DNA of 64,000 nt, taken from the NCBI GenBank assembly GCA_026545225.1, contig CM048853.1, positions 18,993,255 to 19,057,254 on the forward strand. Direction: 5' to 3'. The position numbers and the translations under genes are program-made. The DNA is from Cornus controversa (taxonomy: Eukaryota; Streptophyta; Magnoliopsida; Cornales; Cornaceae). Each line of letters opens with the position of its first letter. The stretch's first letter is position 1. Shown here piece after piece: positions 32,838 to 44,127 of this stretch. Below the pieces are notes generated by a model. It was not told where the DNA came from. It saw only the letters and a program-made list of their open reading frames with translations, and ran no database searches.

Positions 32838-34332
32838 TGATCGACGTTGAATGTTACGCATTCTAGCCTCTTAACTTGCGTATTTTATTCTCTTAGGAAT
32901 AGATTATTTTGTGATTTTATTTCGTTTTAGTGTTTTCAGTATTTTCAGGGTCTTAATGATTATTTCAGTTAAAACCATGATTTTGGGGCTTTTAAAGATC
33001 ACATGCAAGAAGGTTGGATGAAGCCTACATCAAAGGGATCCATTCAACTATTTATTTTAATGCAAATCATCCCAAGGAAGAGGTTCAAGAGATTAATAGC
33101 TGCTTAAGAAGGTTACGGGCCTGAAGCCCAATTCTACACTTAATACAGTCTTAATCTCATTTTGGAAAATGGACTAGAAGTGTTATTTCTGAGCCTCAAA
33201 TCAACTTAATATTCATAAAAGTTGAACAAAATTTGATTCTGCACACTTTTATATTTCACGAAAATTTTGTGAATCGGACTTCTAGTGGGTCAAAACTTGG
33301 GCCGAACGTCAGTCGGAAAAACCTACCTGTTTGGTGCTGCGGGAAAACCTAATTAATTCCTAATTGGATTAGGACTTTGGTGTATTCTCTTGGGGCATAA
33401 AGTGGTGAATTGAAGGCTATTTTGGGGAGACCTGAGAGAGCCTTTGGACAAAATTGAAGACATACTTTGCAGAGCTTTCAAGTGGAGAACCATTGGAGAA
33501 CGAAGTCTTACGCATAATTCATGAAGATGATGCCTTCTACCTCAACCGTTGAAGCTTCTTCTTCTACCATGAGCGGCTAGTTCATCCACTAGGGTTTTGA
33601 TGTAGCCCTAATTAAGCATCATGGTTTGATTATTTTAATTATTGGGGACCTTTATATACATGTATAGATTATGTAATTTAGAGAATTCTTATTATATAAT
33701 TGAGCAATAAAAGTATTATAAATTTAGTTTAAATGATTTCTTATCTTGTTTAGATATTTAATTGTTATTATTGAACTCAATCTCTCTTATTTTCTGTGAT
33801 CATGAGAGCGATTATTACACAATGATAATCACTGAATATATCATTATACGCTTTGATGGAGTATGCCTAGAGAAGATGGACCATACTGTACCCTAGATTA
33901 GAGTAGTTAGGCAGATGGCCCATGCCAATCGAAGATAGTCTATGACTTAGCCTTAATCATATGTTATCTTCTTGACGGATGAGGTGAGCTTGTAGCCACT
34001 GACACCACTTATGCATGGTATAATTCCCCATAGTTAATTCAATTGGCCATAGATTGTGGAGTTAGTGGTGAAGTCAATTACCCTAGATTTATCTCATATT
34101 ATTTACACTCCATATTTTCTTTGTTTTATTTTATTTTACTTTTTAATTAGTTTAAATATAAAAATCAGATTTCTTCTCTTTCTAAATTTAATTAGAATTA
34201 ATTTTGTACTCCAACTCATTCAGACCATAATCCCTGAGGTTCGACACCCCTTTCGATAGCCCTATTCTACAAGGAATTCGTTCTATTGCGAAGTGTGGTA
34301 ATTTTAATTGAGACACACTCACACACGAATCA
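32838..34332 (+). repeat. B 5' LTR, family C
   Basis: A 1495-bp LTR starts TGATCGACGTTGAATG and ends ACGAATCA. The left flank ATTAT is a candidate target duplication without a visible partner. Confidence 0.9.
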
Positions 34333-34337
34333 ATTTT

Positions 34338-34355
34338 TGGCACCGTTGCCTGGGA
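34338..34355 (+). other. B primer-binding site, tRNA-Asp (two changes)
   Basis: TGGCACCGTTGCCTGGGA differs from the canonical TGGCGCCGTTGCCGGGGA at two positions. It lies five bases after the LTR. Confidence 0.85.
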
Positions 34356-34465
34356 TTATATATTTGATTGACTGGAGTTTACAGAATTAATTTTAATTGG
34401 ATTTTTAGTTTAGGAAATTTTTATATTTTGTTTTTATTTTCTTTTCAGGTACTTTTTATTAATAT

Positions 34466-35990
34466 ATGCAAGGTTGTCGTTCTGTGGCTGATCCTTTGAT
34501 ACCTTTTGATCCTGATCTTGAATGTACTCTTAGACAACAGAGGAACATCCCTGTTGATTCCATTGTGCAAGAGGACGAATTCATTGAAGACATAGCAGAA
34601 GACAGGAATAACAATCTTGTTCCTAATGCTACTGGAGAAAGGGCTAGATTGCTTAAGGACTACTATGTTCCTGAGACATACACTTCAGCAGCCAGTTTTA
34701 AACTACCTAATGTCACAGCACAGAATTATGAGATCAAGTCCAGCATTATTCAGATGCTACCATCCTATTTTGGGCTAACTCAGGAGGACCCTTACAAGCA
34801 TCTAGATGAATTCATTGAAGTGTGCTCAACTACCAAAATCCACAACTTCTCTGAAGATGTTTTTAGAATGAGACTTTTTCCATTCTCCCTAAAAGATAAA
34901 GCAAAGTATTGGTTCAATTCTCTACCAGCAGGTTCTATCATGACTTGGACTCAAATACAACAAGAGTTTCTTAGGAAGTATTTTTTGATAGGGAAGACCA
35001 ATCAGTTCAGACGTGCTATCACTGGTTTCTCCCAACACGAGGGAGAATAATTTTATGAGACATGGGAAAGATTCAAGGACCTTCTTAGGAAGTGTCCTCA
35101 TCATCAAGTTCCTAAGTGGGAACTAGTGCAAAGTTTTCATGAAGAGCTGACAGAAGCCAACAGACAGATGGTTGATGCGTCTTGTGGAGATACTTTTATG
35201 TTGAAGAGTGAAGAAGAGGAATGGACCTTATTTGAAAATCTTAGTGAAAACTCTCTACAACATGTATCATCTACTCGTTCTAGCAGACCTGCCACTACAA
35301 GGAAGACTGATGGAATTTTTGGGGTTGGTGCTTCAGAAGCTATGCCAACCGACATTGATTTAATTGCACAGAAGGTAGCAATAATTATGGCTTCCAATTA
35401 AACTCCTTCTACTTGAAATTCTTTATTGCTAGGCCTTTGTGAATTTTGCTCTAGTCCTATGCATAATGTGACCAATTGTCCTTCAATTGGGCAATTTTCT
35501 GATATCCAACGTGAGTAAGTCCAAGCTGCATTCACTGGACCAATGAATCCTCCACGAGGTAATACTTATAATCCTACATGGAGGAATCATCCTGGTTTTT
35601 CCTACAGTAATCAAGGGGCAGTAATGCAACCAGCATATCAACCTAGGAATTTTGTACCTCAACAGCAATATCAAACACAAGTTCCTATGGCATAAAGAAT
35701 TTCTGCTATCGAAGACAAGCTAACACTCACCTTAGCAAAGTTTGATAAGCTCGATTCCATCATAGAGATAGTCCAAGCTACTGCAGCAATAGTACAATCT
35801 ACAGTTCAGCTAGTACACTCTCATTCTCAATCTATTGCCAAACTGGAATCTTAGTTTGGACAGCTTGCAAATTTATTGAGTAGAAGAGAAGAAGGGAAGC
35901 TCCCTAGTTAACCAGTTGCTAATCCAAGAGGGATGCAAGCTTCCACAAGCAACCCACACCATGAGCAGGTTTAAGCTATTACCACTTTAA
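34466..35990 (+). pseudogene. gag: B gag (Athila type) with many stops
   Basis: Starts at 34466. The capsid (Retrotrans_gag type) spans about residues 70-230, with PSYFGLTQEDPYKHLDEF, FRMRLFPFSLKDKAKYWF and EFLRKYFLIGKTNQFRRA. A CCHC knuckle (CEFCSSPMHNVTNC) follows near 35445-35490, then a coiled region and HSQSIAKLE. The frame is kept to 36000 and beyond, but is interrupted by in-frame stops, most of them CAA/CAG-to-TAA/TAG by comparison with element C. Gag and pol share one frame. Confidence 0.85.
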
Positions 35991-35995
35991 GGAGT

Positions 35996-38571
35996 GTGAA
36001 AATAATTGATAACAAGGTGGGGGAAAAGAAAGAAGCAGAAAAAGCGACCACAACTCCAAGTGCTAAAAATTCTTATGAGCCCAAGGCTCCTTTCCCACAA
36101 CGTTTCCTTGAAGCATCTAAATTGGGAAAGCAAGGGGACAAGCTGCATGACATGATGGAGGTGTTTCGACAAGTGAAGATTAATTTGCCATTCCTTGATG
36201 CCATCAAGCAAATTCCTCCTTATGCTAAATTCTTGAAGGACTTGTGCACTCAAAAGAGGCGTTCTAAAAGTCATTTGCCAAAGAAAGTGATGTTGCCACA
36301 ACAAGTGATTTCTATAATTCAGCAGTGCACTCCTCCCAAGTACAAACATCCTAGTGCTCCAACTATTTCATGCATCATTGGAGAGCACCACGTTGATAAA
36401 GCTCTTCTTGATTTGGGTGGAAGTGTGAATTTGCTACCCTATTCAGTGTACTTACAATTGGGCCTCAGAGAATTGAAGCCTACCTCGGTGGTGTTACAAT
36501 TTGCAGATAGATCAACAAAGCAACCCCGTGGGATCATTGAAGATGTGATCATTAAAGTGGACAAGTTCTACTTTCCAGTTGACTTCATTGTACTTGACAG
36601 TGAGCCAGTTCATAACCCAAGGAGCCACATTCCAGTAATCCTTGGTCGACATTTCTTAGCTACTACTGATGCTTGCATAAATTGTAGGTCAGAGATCATG
36701 GATATTTCATTTGGCAACATAAATGTCAAGCTTAATGTTTTCAATGCTATCCAACACCCTCCAAATCAGAGTGACGTGTTCTGCATGGATGATATTGATG
36801 AATGTGTAGAAGAATTTGTTTCATCCTCTGTATCTCAAAACTCCTTGGAGGTATGTAAGTCTCTTTGTGATTATGAAACAATTTATGAAGAAGAGTTATG
36901 CGAAGAGATAAATTTTATGCTAGAAGTGGATGTTATTCAGAATACTCCACCGTGGAGAATTCCAGTCAAACCACTCCCTTCTCTCTCTAGCACTCCCCTA
37001 GTGCCTTCATTGGAGTCCCCTCCACAATTAGAGTTGAAGCCTTTGCCAGACAAGTTGAAGTATGTATTTTTGGGGGCACAAAGAACTCATCCTGTTATCA
37101 TTGCCTCTGATCTGATAGAAACTCAAGAGAAGCGCTTAGTAGAGGTCTTATATCAACATCGTGAAGCAATTGGGTGAAGTGTCATTGATCTTAAGGGTAT
37201 TGATCCTTCAATTTGCATACACAAAATCCATTTGGAAGAAGGATGTAAGCTGTCTAGGGAGGCACAGAGGAGATTGAATCCCAACATGAAGGAGGTAGTG
37301 AAGAAAGAGGTTGTCAAGTTACTTGATGTAGGTATCATTTATCCAATTTTTGACAGCACATGGGTGAGTCCAACACAATTTGTTCCTAAGAAGTCTGGTC
37401 TTACTATTGTCACCAACTCTATGGGAGAGCTGGTTCAACAACGTACTGCCATAGGTTGGCGTGTTTGCATTGACTACAGGAAGCTCAACTCCATAATAAG
37501 AAATGATCACTTCCTTCTCCCATTTATTGATCAAATAGTTGAAAGCTTAGTAGGTCAGAGCTATTAGTGCTTTCTGGATGGCTACTCTGGTTATAACCAA
37601 GTGGCAATGGATCCAAAAGATCAAGAGAATACTACTTTCACTTGTCCCTTCGGTACTTTTGCTTATCATCGTATGCCATTTAGGTTATGTAATGCTCCGG
37701 CGACATTCCAGAGGTGTATGATGGCCATCTTTCTGACATGGTAGAAAAATTATTGGAGGTATTCATGGATGACTTTTCTGTTTTTGGATCATCCTTTGAA
37801 GACTGTCTGAGCAATTTATCACTTGTGCTCCAAAGGTGTCGAGAATAGAATTTGGTACTTAGTTGGGAGAAGAGCCATTTCATGGTGAAGGAGGGCATTG
37901 TGTTGGGCCATGTTGTTTCAGAGAGAGGCATTGAAGTTGATAAAGCAAAGATCGACCTGATTGCTACTCTGCTTCCTCCAACTTCGATAAGGTAAGTCCG
38001 TTCTTTCTTAGGCCATGCTGGATTTTATAGAAGATTCATCAAGGATTTCAGTAAAATTGGTCAGCCTTTGTGCCACTTGTTATCGAAAGATGTTCCCTTT
38101 TCCTTCGATGAAAAGTGTGTGCAAGCTTTTAAGAAGCTTCGATCTTTATTATCCTCTGCACCAATCATGCAATCTCCAAAATGGGCTCTACCTTTCGAAA
38201 TCATGTGTGATGCCTCTGATTATGCAGTAGGAGCAGTGTTGGGACATATAGAAGAAAAACGACCATATGTCATCTATTACGCTAGTAAGACTTTCTCTGA
38301 TGCTCAACTCAATTATACAACCACAAAGAAAGACCTTGTAGCTGTAGTATTTGCTTTGGACAAGTTTTATTCCTATTTATTGGGGTCCAAGGTGATTTTC
38401 TACTCTAATCATGTGGCATTAAGACACTTATTGGCCAAGAAGGAAACCAAATCGTGCCTTATTTGATGGATTTTATTGTTGCAGGAGTTCAATTTGGAGA
38501 TCAAAGACAAGAAGGGGACAGAGAATGTAGTTGTGAATCATTTATCCTGGATTGTGTTTGAGCTTGTGTTC
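35996..38571 (+). pseudogene. pol: B pol: protease, RT, RNase H (broken)
   Basis: Protease (HHVDKALLDLGGSVN, where the usual A of DLGAS is G) lies near 36385-36430. The linker is open to 37177, where TGG has become TGA. RT has [13 protein letters not shown] and, after a TAG near 37566 and a 1-base deletion near 37733, FMDDFSVFG. RNase H reads YSNHVAL, with the catalytic Asp changed to Asn, and TKKD for the usual TEKE. The end ([11 protein letters not shown]) is cut by the family D solo LTR. Both RNase H changes would inactivate the enzyme even without the stops. Confidence 0.85.
38567..38571. repeat. Target-site duplication TGTTC (left copy)
   Basis: TGTTC precedes the D solo LTR and is repeated at 40006-40010. 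Counted once, the flanks read through B pol in the order seen in element C (FDALP versus IDALP). Confidence 0.92.
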
Positions 38572-40005
38572 TGATGGTGGCTAAACTCGGATTAAATTGG
38601 AAGCTTAATTTTGCCCTTTTTATCAAAATATAATTTAACCACTCGCAAGAGCACGAATCTTTGTAGATAAGGTTCTATATAGAGGGTATCGATCCCACGA
38701 GGACTAGTCGAAATTGCCTTAAAGGAAGATTAATTCTACTTTAATTCTAAAAACAGGTTTTTGGATTTTTGTTTATAATCTATTGCATGAATGAAATGAC
38801 AATAAAATTAAAGAGTTGAGTTGGGAGAGAGAGCTAGGGGTGGTTTCCACCACTAGCCATTCACATGTTCATAAGTGTAGCAAGCATGGGATTCATAAAT
38901 TAAATGCCTAACAATGTCATTAGGCTTGTGACCTCAATGACATATCAAAAGATCAATGTGTGTGCTAACCTATCATAATCCATCTTCAACAAGCATAGCT
39001 CTTCAACCTAACTAACTACCTAATTACCCTACTCTCTAGGTGAACCCTACATGCATCCAAACTTCCTTGTCTTGGCATGGCCTATACAAGCAAACATCAC
39101 ACATTCATTTAAACACCATTATCTAGCCATCATTTGCACTTCTTGTGGAATATACAAATGTTGTGCATTCAAGTGACAAAATCTACTCTAAGATAAGAAT
39201 AAATTCCAAATCAAATGAATATATATAAGAAATGTATTTATGTACATATTCACTAGGCTAAATAATCAACATTTAACTACAAATCCCCAAGTGCTACAAA
39301 AATGAACAAGTTTACATGGCTAGGTGTGTCAACCACACCCTAGTGGAGGAGTTAGTTGGTCATGGCAGCCTTGCACCCTTCCATTGATGAAGAAAGTGAA
39401 GCTTCTTGGTCTGGTTTAGCTCCTCTTCTTCCTCTCCCGAAGGTCTCTCCTTGGATGGTCTGATGTATATTGAGAGATATATGAGATATGAGAGATATGA
39501 CCCTTTTTGTGCTTTTTGGCTTCCTTTCCAACCTTGGGGCCCACCATATATATATATATATATATATCAATATATATATCCCTTGTATCAAGAAGGTCCC
39601 CAAGGGTCTTGTTCAAGTCAGACAATCCCCCTAAGTCGTGCAAAAAGGGGGATTTTGTTGCAAGTGGGAGAGCAGGTGAGCAAGTGGGCAAGTGGATTCT
39701 ACAGAATCTCGATCAATCGAGATTGGATCTCGATTGATCGAGATTTCGATCAATCGAAATGAGATCTCGATCAATCGAGATTTCGATTAATCGAGATCAA
39801 CATCTCGATTGATCGAGATGCCTTTGGTTGCAATTCTGACTTTTTCTCTTCAGCTGTAAATAGCTTCAAACTTTGCTCCATTTACTCTAATACCTGTAAT
39901 ACATCAAAAACACAAAAATACCGTAAACATATCTCGGTAAACGCAAAAACGGAACTAACATATGCAATAAAGAGGGTTCAAATGCATAGAATTGAACACT
40001 TATCA
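38572..40005 (-). mobile_element. Solo LTR, family D, inserted in B pol
   Basis: On the minus strand it starts TGATAAGTGTTCAATTC and ends TAGCCACCATCA. The 1434-bp LTR matches D2's LTR (59912-61283). A perfect 5-bp duplication and B pol sequence on both sides show it is solo, not the 3' LTR of the D body to its right. It carries a palindrome array (39707-39820) and TA-rich TATA-like sequence (39545-39583). Confidence 0.92.
39707..39820. repeat. Palindrome array in D solo LTR
   Basis: Copies of ATCTCGATTGATCGAGAT (arms ATCTCGAT and ATCGAGAT) and variants with AATCGAAA. D2's array (61030-61098) lacks about two of these units, so copy number varies between related LTRs. Confidence 0.85.
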
Positions 40006-40023
40006 TGTTCGATGCATTACCTT
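40006..40023 (+). pseudogene. pol: Tail of B pol after the solo LTR
   Basis: The duplicated TGTTC is followed by GATGCATTACC, matching element C at 59721-59731. The sequence then switches to D-family 3' UTR. This tiny remnant proves the LTR is solo and dates the junction with the D body. Confidence 0.8.
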
Positions 40024-41706
40024 CATGATTAGCAGCTTATGTGGTCAGTAGCAAAAATGGACTTGCACAAGCTATAAATAAACGACGGTCCCCACATAAT
40101 GGCCAGTCCGAACAAACATATCAATCCCGACCCCAAAATCCTCTTTGAAAAGTGAACATGCATTCTAACGTGTGGCTTTTGTCATATTTGGAGAAGAAAA
40201 CGAACAAATCTGTTTTTAAAAGAGAAACTTGTTGAAAACACTCACCACAGTCGTTTATTATCACAAAACCTTCATGATTGCTCATGTGCGGATGACCGTG
40301 CAATGCTTAGCTCTTTTTGCTTTCTTGTAAGCCCATGTAGCGGCATTGGGCCAATGACTCCCAAACCAATTGGTTTTAGGGCATCAGGTGAAGAAACACC
40401 CCTCGAACTTAATAACCGAGCTTACAAGGCGATGAGCTTAAGCAAGCCACCCGCTTATTATTGCTCAACCTTGCACACTTATACGCGAATATTCCCTACT
40501 TTGAGGCATAGAAATCCGGTTTATTGAGTGAGAAGGCTTATTGCAAATTTTTCTCTTTTTCTCTCTCTTTTTTTTTTTTACAACAACCGGAAGAACTTAT
40601 TCTTTAAGCTGTTCAGATAAAAACAGAAATTTACAAAATCCTCCCTCAGACTTGTACCCCACAGTTTAAAATGCATGTGTGCGAATTTGTGCGTTTAAGG
40701 ACAAATTTAGGGCAAGAACCATTCGTGTTCAAATTTAGACAAAAATGTAGACCGTTCTAGCCTACTGTATAGCTTGTAAAAGTGCGGGTATTTATAATGT
40801 TAAAGTTCTTAACTACCTGCTGCATTTACCTCAGACATTTATTCGAATGAACTTCCTTTAAAAAAAAATCAAGACATTATAGCAAGCATGCAAAAATATC
40901 AAGAAAACTGCTCTACAATGACACTCAATACTAAGACTGAACATTGCATGCATATGCAAGTGGTATAGCATACTGCACCCCCAAACTTATAGGCAACATT
41001 GTCCTCAATGTTTGGACAAGAAGAACAAGGAAAGAAATTACCGGGATTGCGGAATGCGACAAAAATGGTATTCCACAGTAGCGGTCATCCGATAAATAAG
41101 AAAAACCTGCACAGAACACCAACTGGATACCACGAGCATTAAAAGGAACAAAAAGTAGATAAACAGAACGTAATGAAATAATTATGCACAAACGGACAAT
41201 GCCAATATCACTGTATATCTAAGGGTCTGAACTGGTGTTTCCCAATTGTCTAAAAGGTCTATGCGATAAGATATTGACTATCCAGGCACGCTAACGTATA
41301 GCACACAAAGGGGCTGCCTTTCTTTATTACCGCCATACTGCGTTGAAGCAATCTCAACAGTATTGGGAATTTAAACCAGGCGGTAATAAACGAAAATCAT
41401 CAACTGAATCGCATATAACAATTAGACAAGTGGTACTACATACATAGTCAAAGTATAGAGAACAGAGATATTGACAGAAAGCAAAAATAAAGACAGTAAA
41501 GATAACACATGGTAGAACAGAAAAAAGAAAAATAACTGTATTCCATAAATGTGAAAATGAGTTTAGTACATGGTGTACATGTAGGGGGGAATACTCAAAA
41601 AGAAAAAAAAAAAAAAAACATGGCTAACATGGCCTATCAAACATAAAGAAAGAACAGGAAATACAGAAAGTAAAACAGAAAGAAAGAAAAAAAAACAAAA
41701 AAGAAG
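40024..41706 (-). other. D body 3' UTR
   Basis: Non-coding. Contains the conserved module (about 40297-40388), the AGGA-loop hairpin (40995-41012) and, on the minus strand just downstream of it, the internal tract AAGTTTGGGGG (about 40979-40989). An A-rich run is near 41609-41625. Confidence 0.7.
40995..41012 (-). ncRNA. Conserved AGGA-loop hairpin in D body
   Basis: On the minus strand, AACATTG-AGGA-CAATGTT is followed by AAGTTTGGGGG. The same stem occurs in D2 (62339-62356). Confidence 0.65.
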
Positions 41707-42931
41707 CTACTCGAGGGCGGGTGGTGGTGGTGGTGGCTCGGTGGGAGCAGAAGTGGAGGTGGAAGCTCGTCCTGCAAACAGGAACTGCAGGTCCTGCCAG
41801 AAGGCTCGAAACTCGTCGAGAATCGCCCTCTGACCCTGAGCTAGAGAAGAAATGTCCGAACGAATGCCCTCCAGCTGACTCTGCGTCACCTGGACGTGCT
41901 CGTCAAAACCCTGCTGGAGCCGCTCAACATCAGCCGCCAGGCAGGAATAGCCCGTCGCCAGGATGTCGTGCCGCTCTGCAGCCATATCCATCTCCTCATC
42001 CTCCATCTCCTCGTCCTCAGACCCATCCCCTGCAGGCTCGCCCTCCTCCATTTCCTCTGGGGCATCCATATCTACATCGTCAGGTGGATCGCCCTGGTGG
42101 TCTTGTCGCTCTAAGTGCCGCCTCACCCGCTCCCACTGAGAAGATGTGAAGCGGGTGGGCGGTGCCAACTGGATGTCAGTATCACTGACCGGTATGCTGG
42201 CACGACTAAAAAAAGTTGCGACCAGGAAAGGAAAGGGAAGCCGCCAACTCGCTGATCGCCTCATCCTCTTGTTGACGAGGCCATCCCAGACTTTGTACAT
42301 CTGCCCCCAGATCAGTGATGGGACAGAAACCCACGTGCCCGTGTGGAAAGAATAAAGGCAACGGAGGAGGTCGCCCCTACGCTCTGCCACGTGCTGTAGG
42401 GGACACGCGTTTTTGATGAGAACGGTGTCCAGGAACCATAGTCTGCTCGGGCACATCGATTTGGACGTGCAGTTGTGACTGGGTGTGGTAAACGCCCCGC
42501 CACACATGTCTATTACGATGGAGAACAGTGTCGTGTCTGCTAGAAGTGCAGCCCTGAAAAGCGGTTGACTGTCCTGGTCAACCAGATCTGGCGGCTGCTG
42601 GTGAGGGATGCCGAGCATCAGCGCAATCCGGCTCCGGGTAATCGTAATAGTCGTGGTGCCCACGACCGTCTCTAATGTGTCCGGCGCTGTGCAGGAGTAG
42701 GTCATGCGCTCATAGAAGACCTGCACTAAGCGCTCGTGTGCCACGTCAGTGGGAGGCACACATAGTCGGTCGAGGCGACGCCTCTTGAGCTCAGTGACAG
42801 TCCACGCGCTATCGGGGACACGTCTCGAACTCTCTCAAGTCAAATGTATGCTCCGGGTGAAACTTTCGAGACCGAAAGACTTACCCGGGCACGTCTTTAA
42901 CTACACCGGGTGCATTCTTCACCCTCGCCAT
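41707..42931 (-). pseudogene. D env-position ORF (plant transposon-protein type)
   Basis: The open part (42759 to 41707, about 350 codons) has RLVQVFYERM, LWFLDTVLIKNACP, GTWVSVPSLIWGQMYKVW and LPFPFLVATFF. These are followed by a long acidic stretch (DVDMDAPEEMEEGEP and more), a coil (residues about 265-310) and a proline-rich end. The blocks match the H1 ORF in the same order. The ATG at 42931 (MARVKNAPG) fits the start, but a TAA near 42882 and a frame change near 42830 separate it from the rest. There is no signal peptide or membrane span. Codon use is GC-richer than pol, as in D2. Function unknown. Confidence 0.72.
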
Positions 42932-44127
42932 GATCTCGGAGCGGTCTGCACTTTATTCCAAAAATTACGTAAATACAAGATAAAATGAGAGAAACGCTAA
43001 ACTAAGAATAAACTAAAAGAAGAAAAATGAAAATGAGGTCCTAGTCCATGATGCTGACAAAAAGTCAAAAAGTGCTCTCAAAGAGACAGCGCGAGCGGAT
43101 GCAACCGAAATGATGGGTCGCGGCTACAAACCGTACACTAAGCATTTGAAACAAAAAGAATGCCAAATCTCACTCCTACAAGAATTCGTACCCCCAAAAA
43201 CCCGTAAAATCTCATTACGAAAAATGCAAATGCACCCATCCAACCCAACATTAACTGTATATGTTTATTGCACCGTAGAACTATCAAAAATAGCGAGAAA
43301 GGATGCAAAATGTAGCCATGCATCACTTACCTCAAGAGGAAGAAGATGAACGGCATAAACAGAAGAAGACCCACTCGCAATCGCGAAGAGATGAGCATGA
43401 GTGTGCTCGCAGCGATCTCGGACTATGTCGAACGGTGGTGGATGATCGGCGATGGAAGATCACGTGCGGAATGGCTCTTGCAAAGACTCTGGATCGCACG
43501 GAGGAAGGGAAGAAGTCGGATGGTGTTTTTTAAAAAAGGGAGGGAAGTCCAACGGTTTAAATAAGAGTTCGGCTCATGTGTAGGCCTCGCGTGCATCTCG
43601 ATTGATTGAGATGTGCATCTCGATTGATCAAGATTTCGATTAATCGAAATCTAACTTCGATCAATCGAGATCACCTTCGATCGATCGAAATCTCTCCTTC
43701 GATTAATCGAGACTTTCTTTGCTGAATCGAGACTTTGAATTCAATCAATCAAAAATTTATTTCGATCAATCAAAATTCCTCTTCGATTAATCGAAATTTT
43801 CGATCGATCGAAGACCAATCGAAATGCTATCGAAGAATACTACCTCTCGGGACTTTTGGATTTGCAATTCTCTACAATTTTTTGATCAATCGAGACTGAA
43901 ATCTCGATCAATCGAAATCTCGATTGATCGAGATCCTGGCTTCAATCAATCGAAACGCTCAAAAACAGTCAGCTTGAGTTATGCTTCAGGGACTTGGATT
44001 TTTTGGGAATTAGATACTACATTGCTTAGATACAAACTTTAACTTGGATTAAAGGGACATCATGGAAGCATGATAGCTACCATGGCTACGCCACCTTACA
44101 CGTCTATGGCATGACGTTCGGATCGGC
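42932..44127 (-). promoter_or_regulatory. D spacer between pol and env-like ORF: palindrome array and TATA-like box
   Basis: The array at 43593-43960 contains many ATCTCGATTGATYRAGAT, TTCGATTAATCGAAAT and CGATCGATCG variants, the same word as in the D LTRs. TATTTAAA lies on the minus strand at 43563-43556, 30 bp beyond the array, and the env-like ATG is about 625 bp further. Short ORFs here look spurious. Confidence 0.55.
43593..43960. repeat. Large palindrome array in D spacer
   Basis: Roughly fifteen imperfect inverted repeats built on CGAT-TGATCG or CGATTAATCG cores, about 18 bp each, irregularly spaced. This is the largest of the window's arrays. Confidence 0.85.

Larger units (their letters stand above)
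32838..38571 (+). mobile_element. B: family C Athila-like element, heavily mutated, 3' truncated
   Basis: 5' LTR (32838-34332), degenerate tRNA-Asp PBS, gag, protease, RT and RNase H. Pol is split by a family D solo LTR (38572-40005), resumes for about a dozen bases (40011-40023) and stops. No 3' LTR remains. It has more stops than H1 or C. Confidence 0.88.

Noticed and set aside
41721-42149. Plus-strand ORFs opposite the D env-like ORF
   Set aside because: They are shadows of the minus-strand coding sequence with its GC-rich codons; no family resemblance.
43593-43960. CRISPR-like or satellite array
   Set aside because: Units are palindromes of variable sequence and irregular spacing without unique spacers of constant length, inside a plant retroelement.
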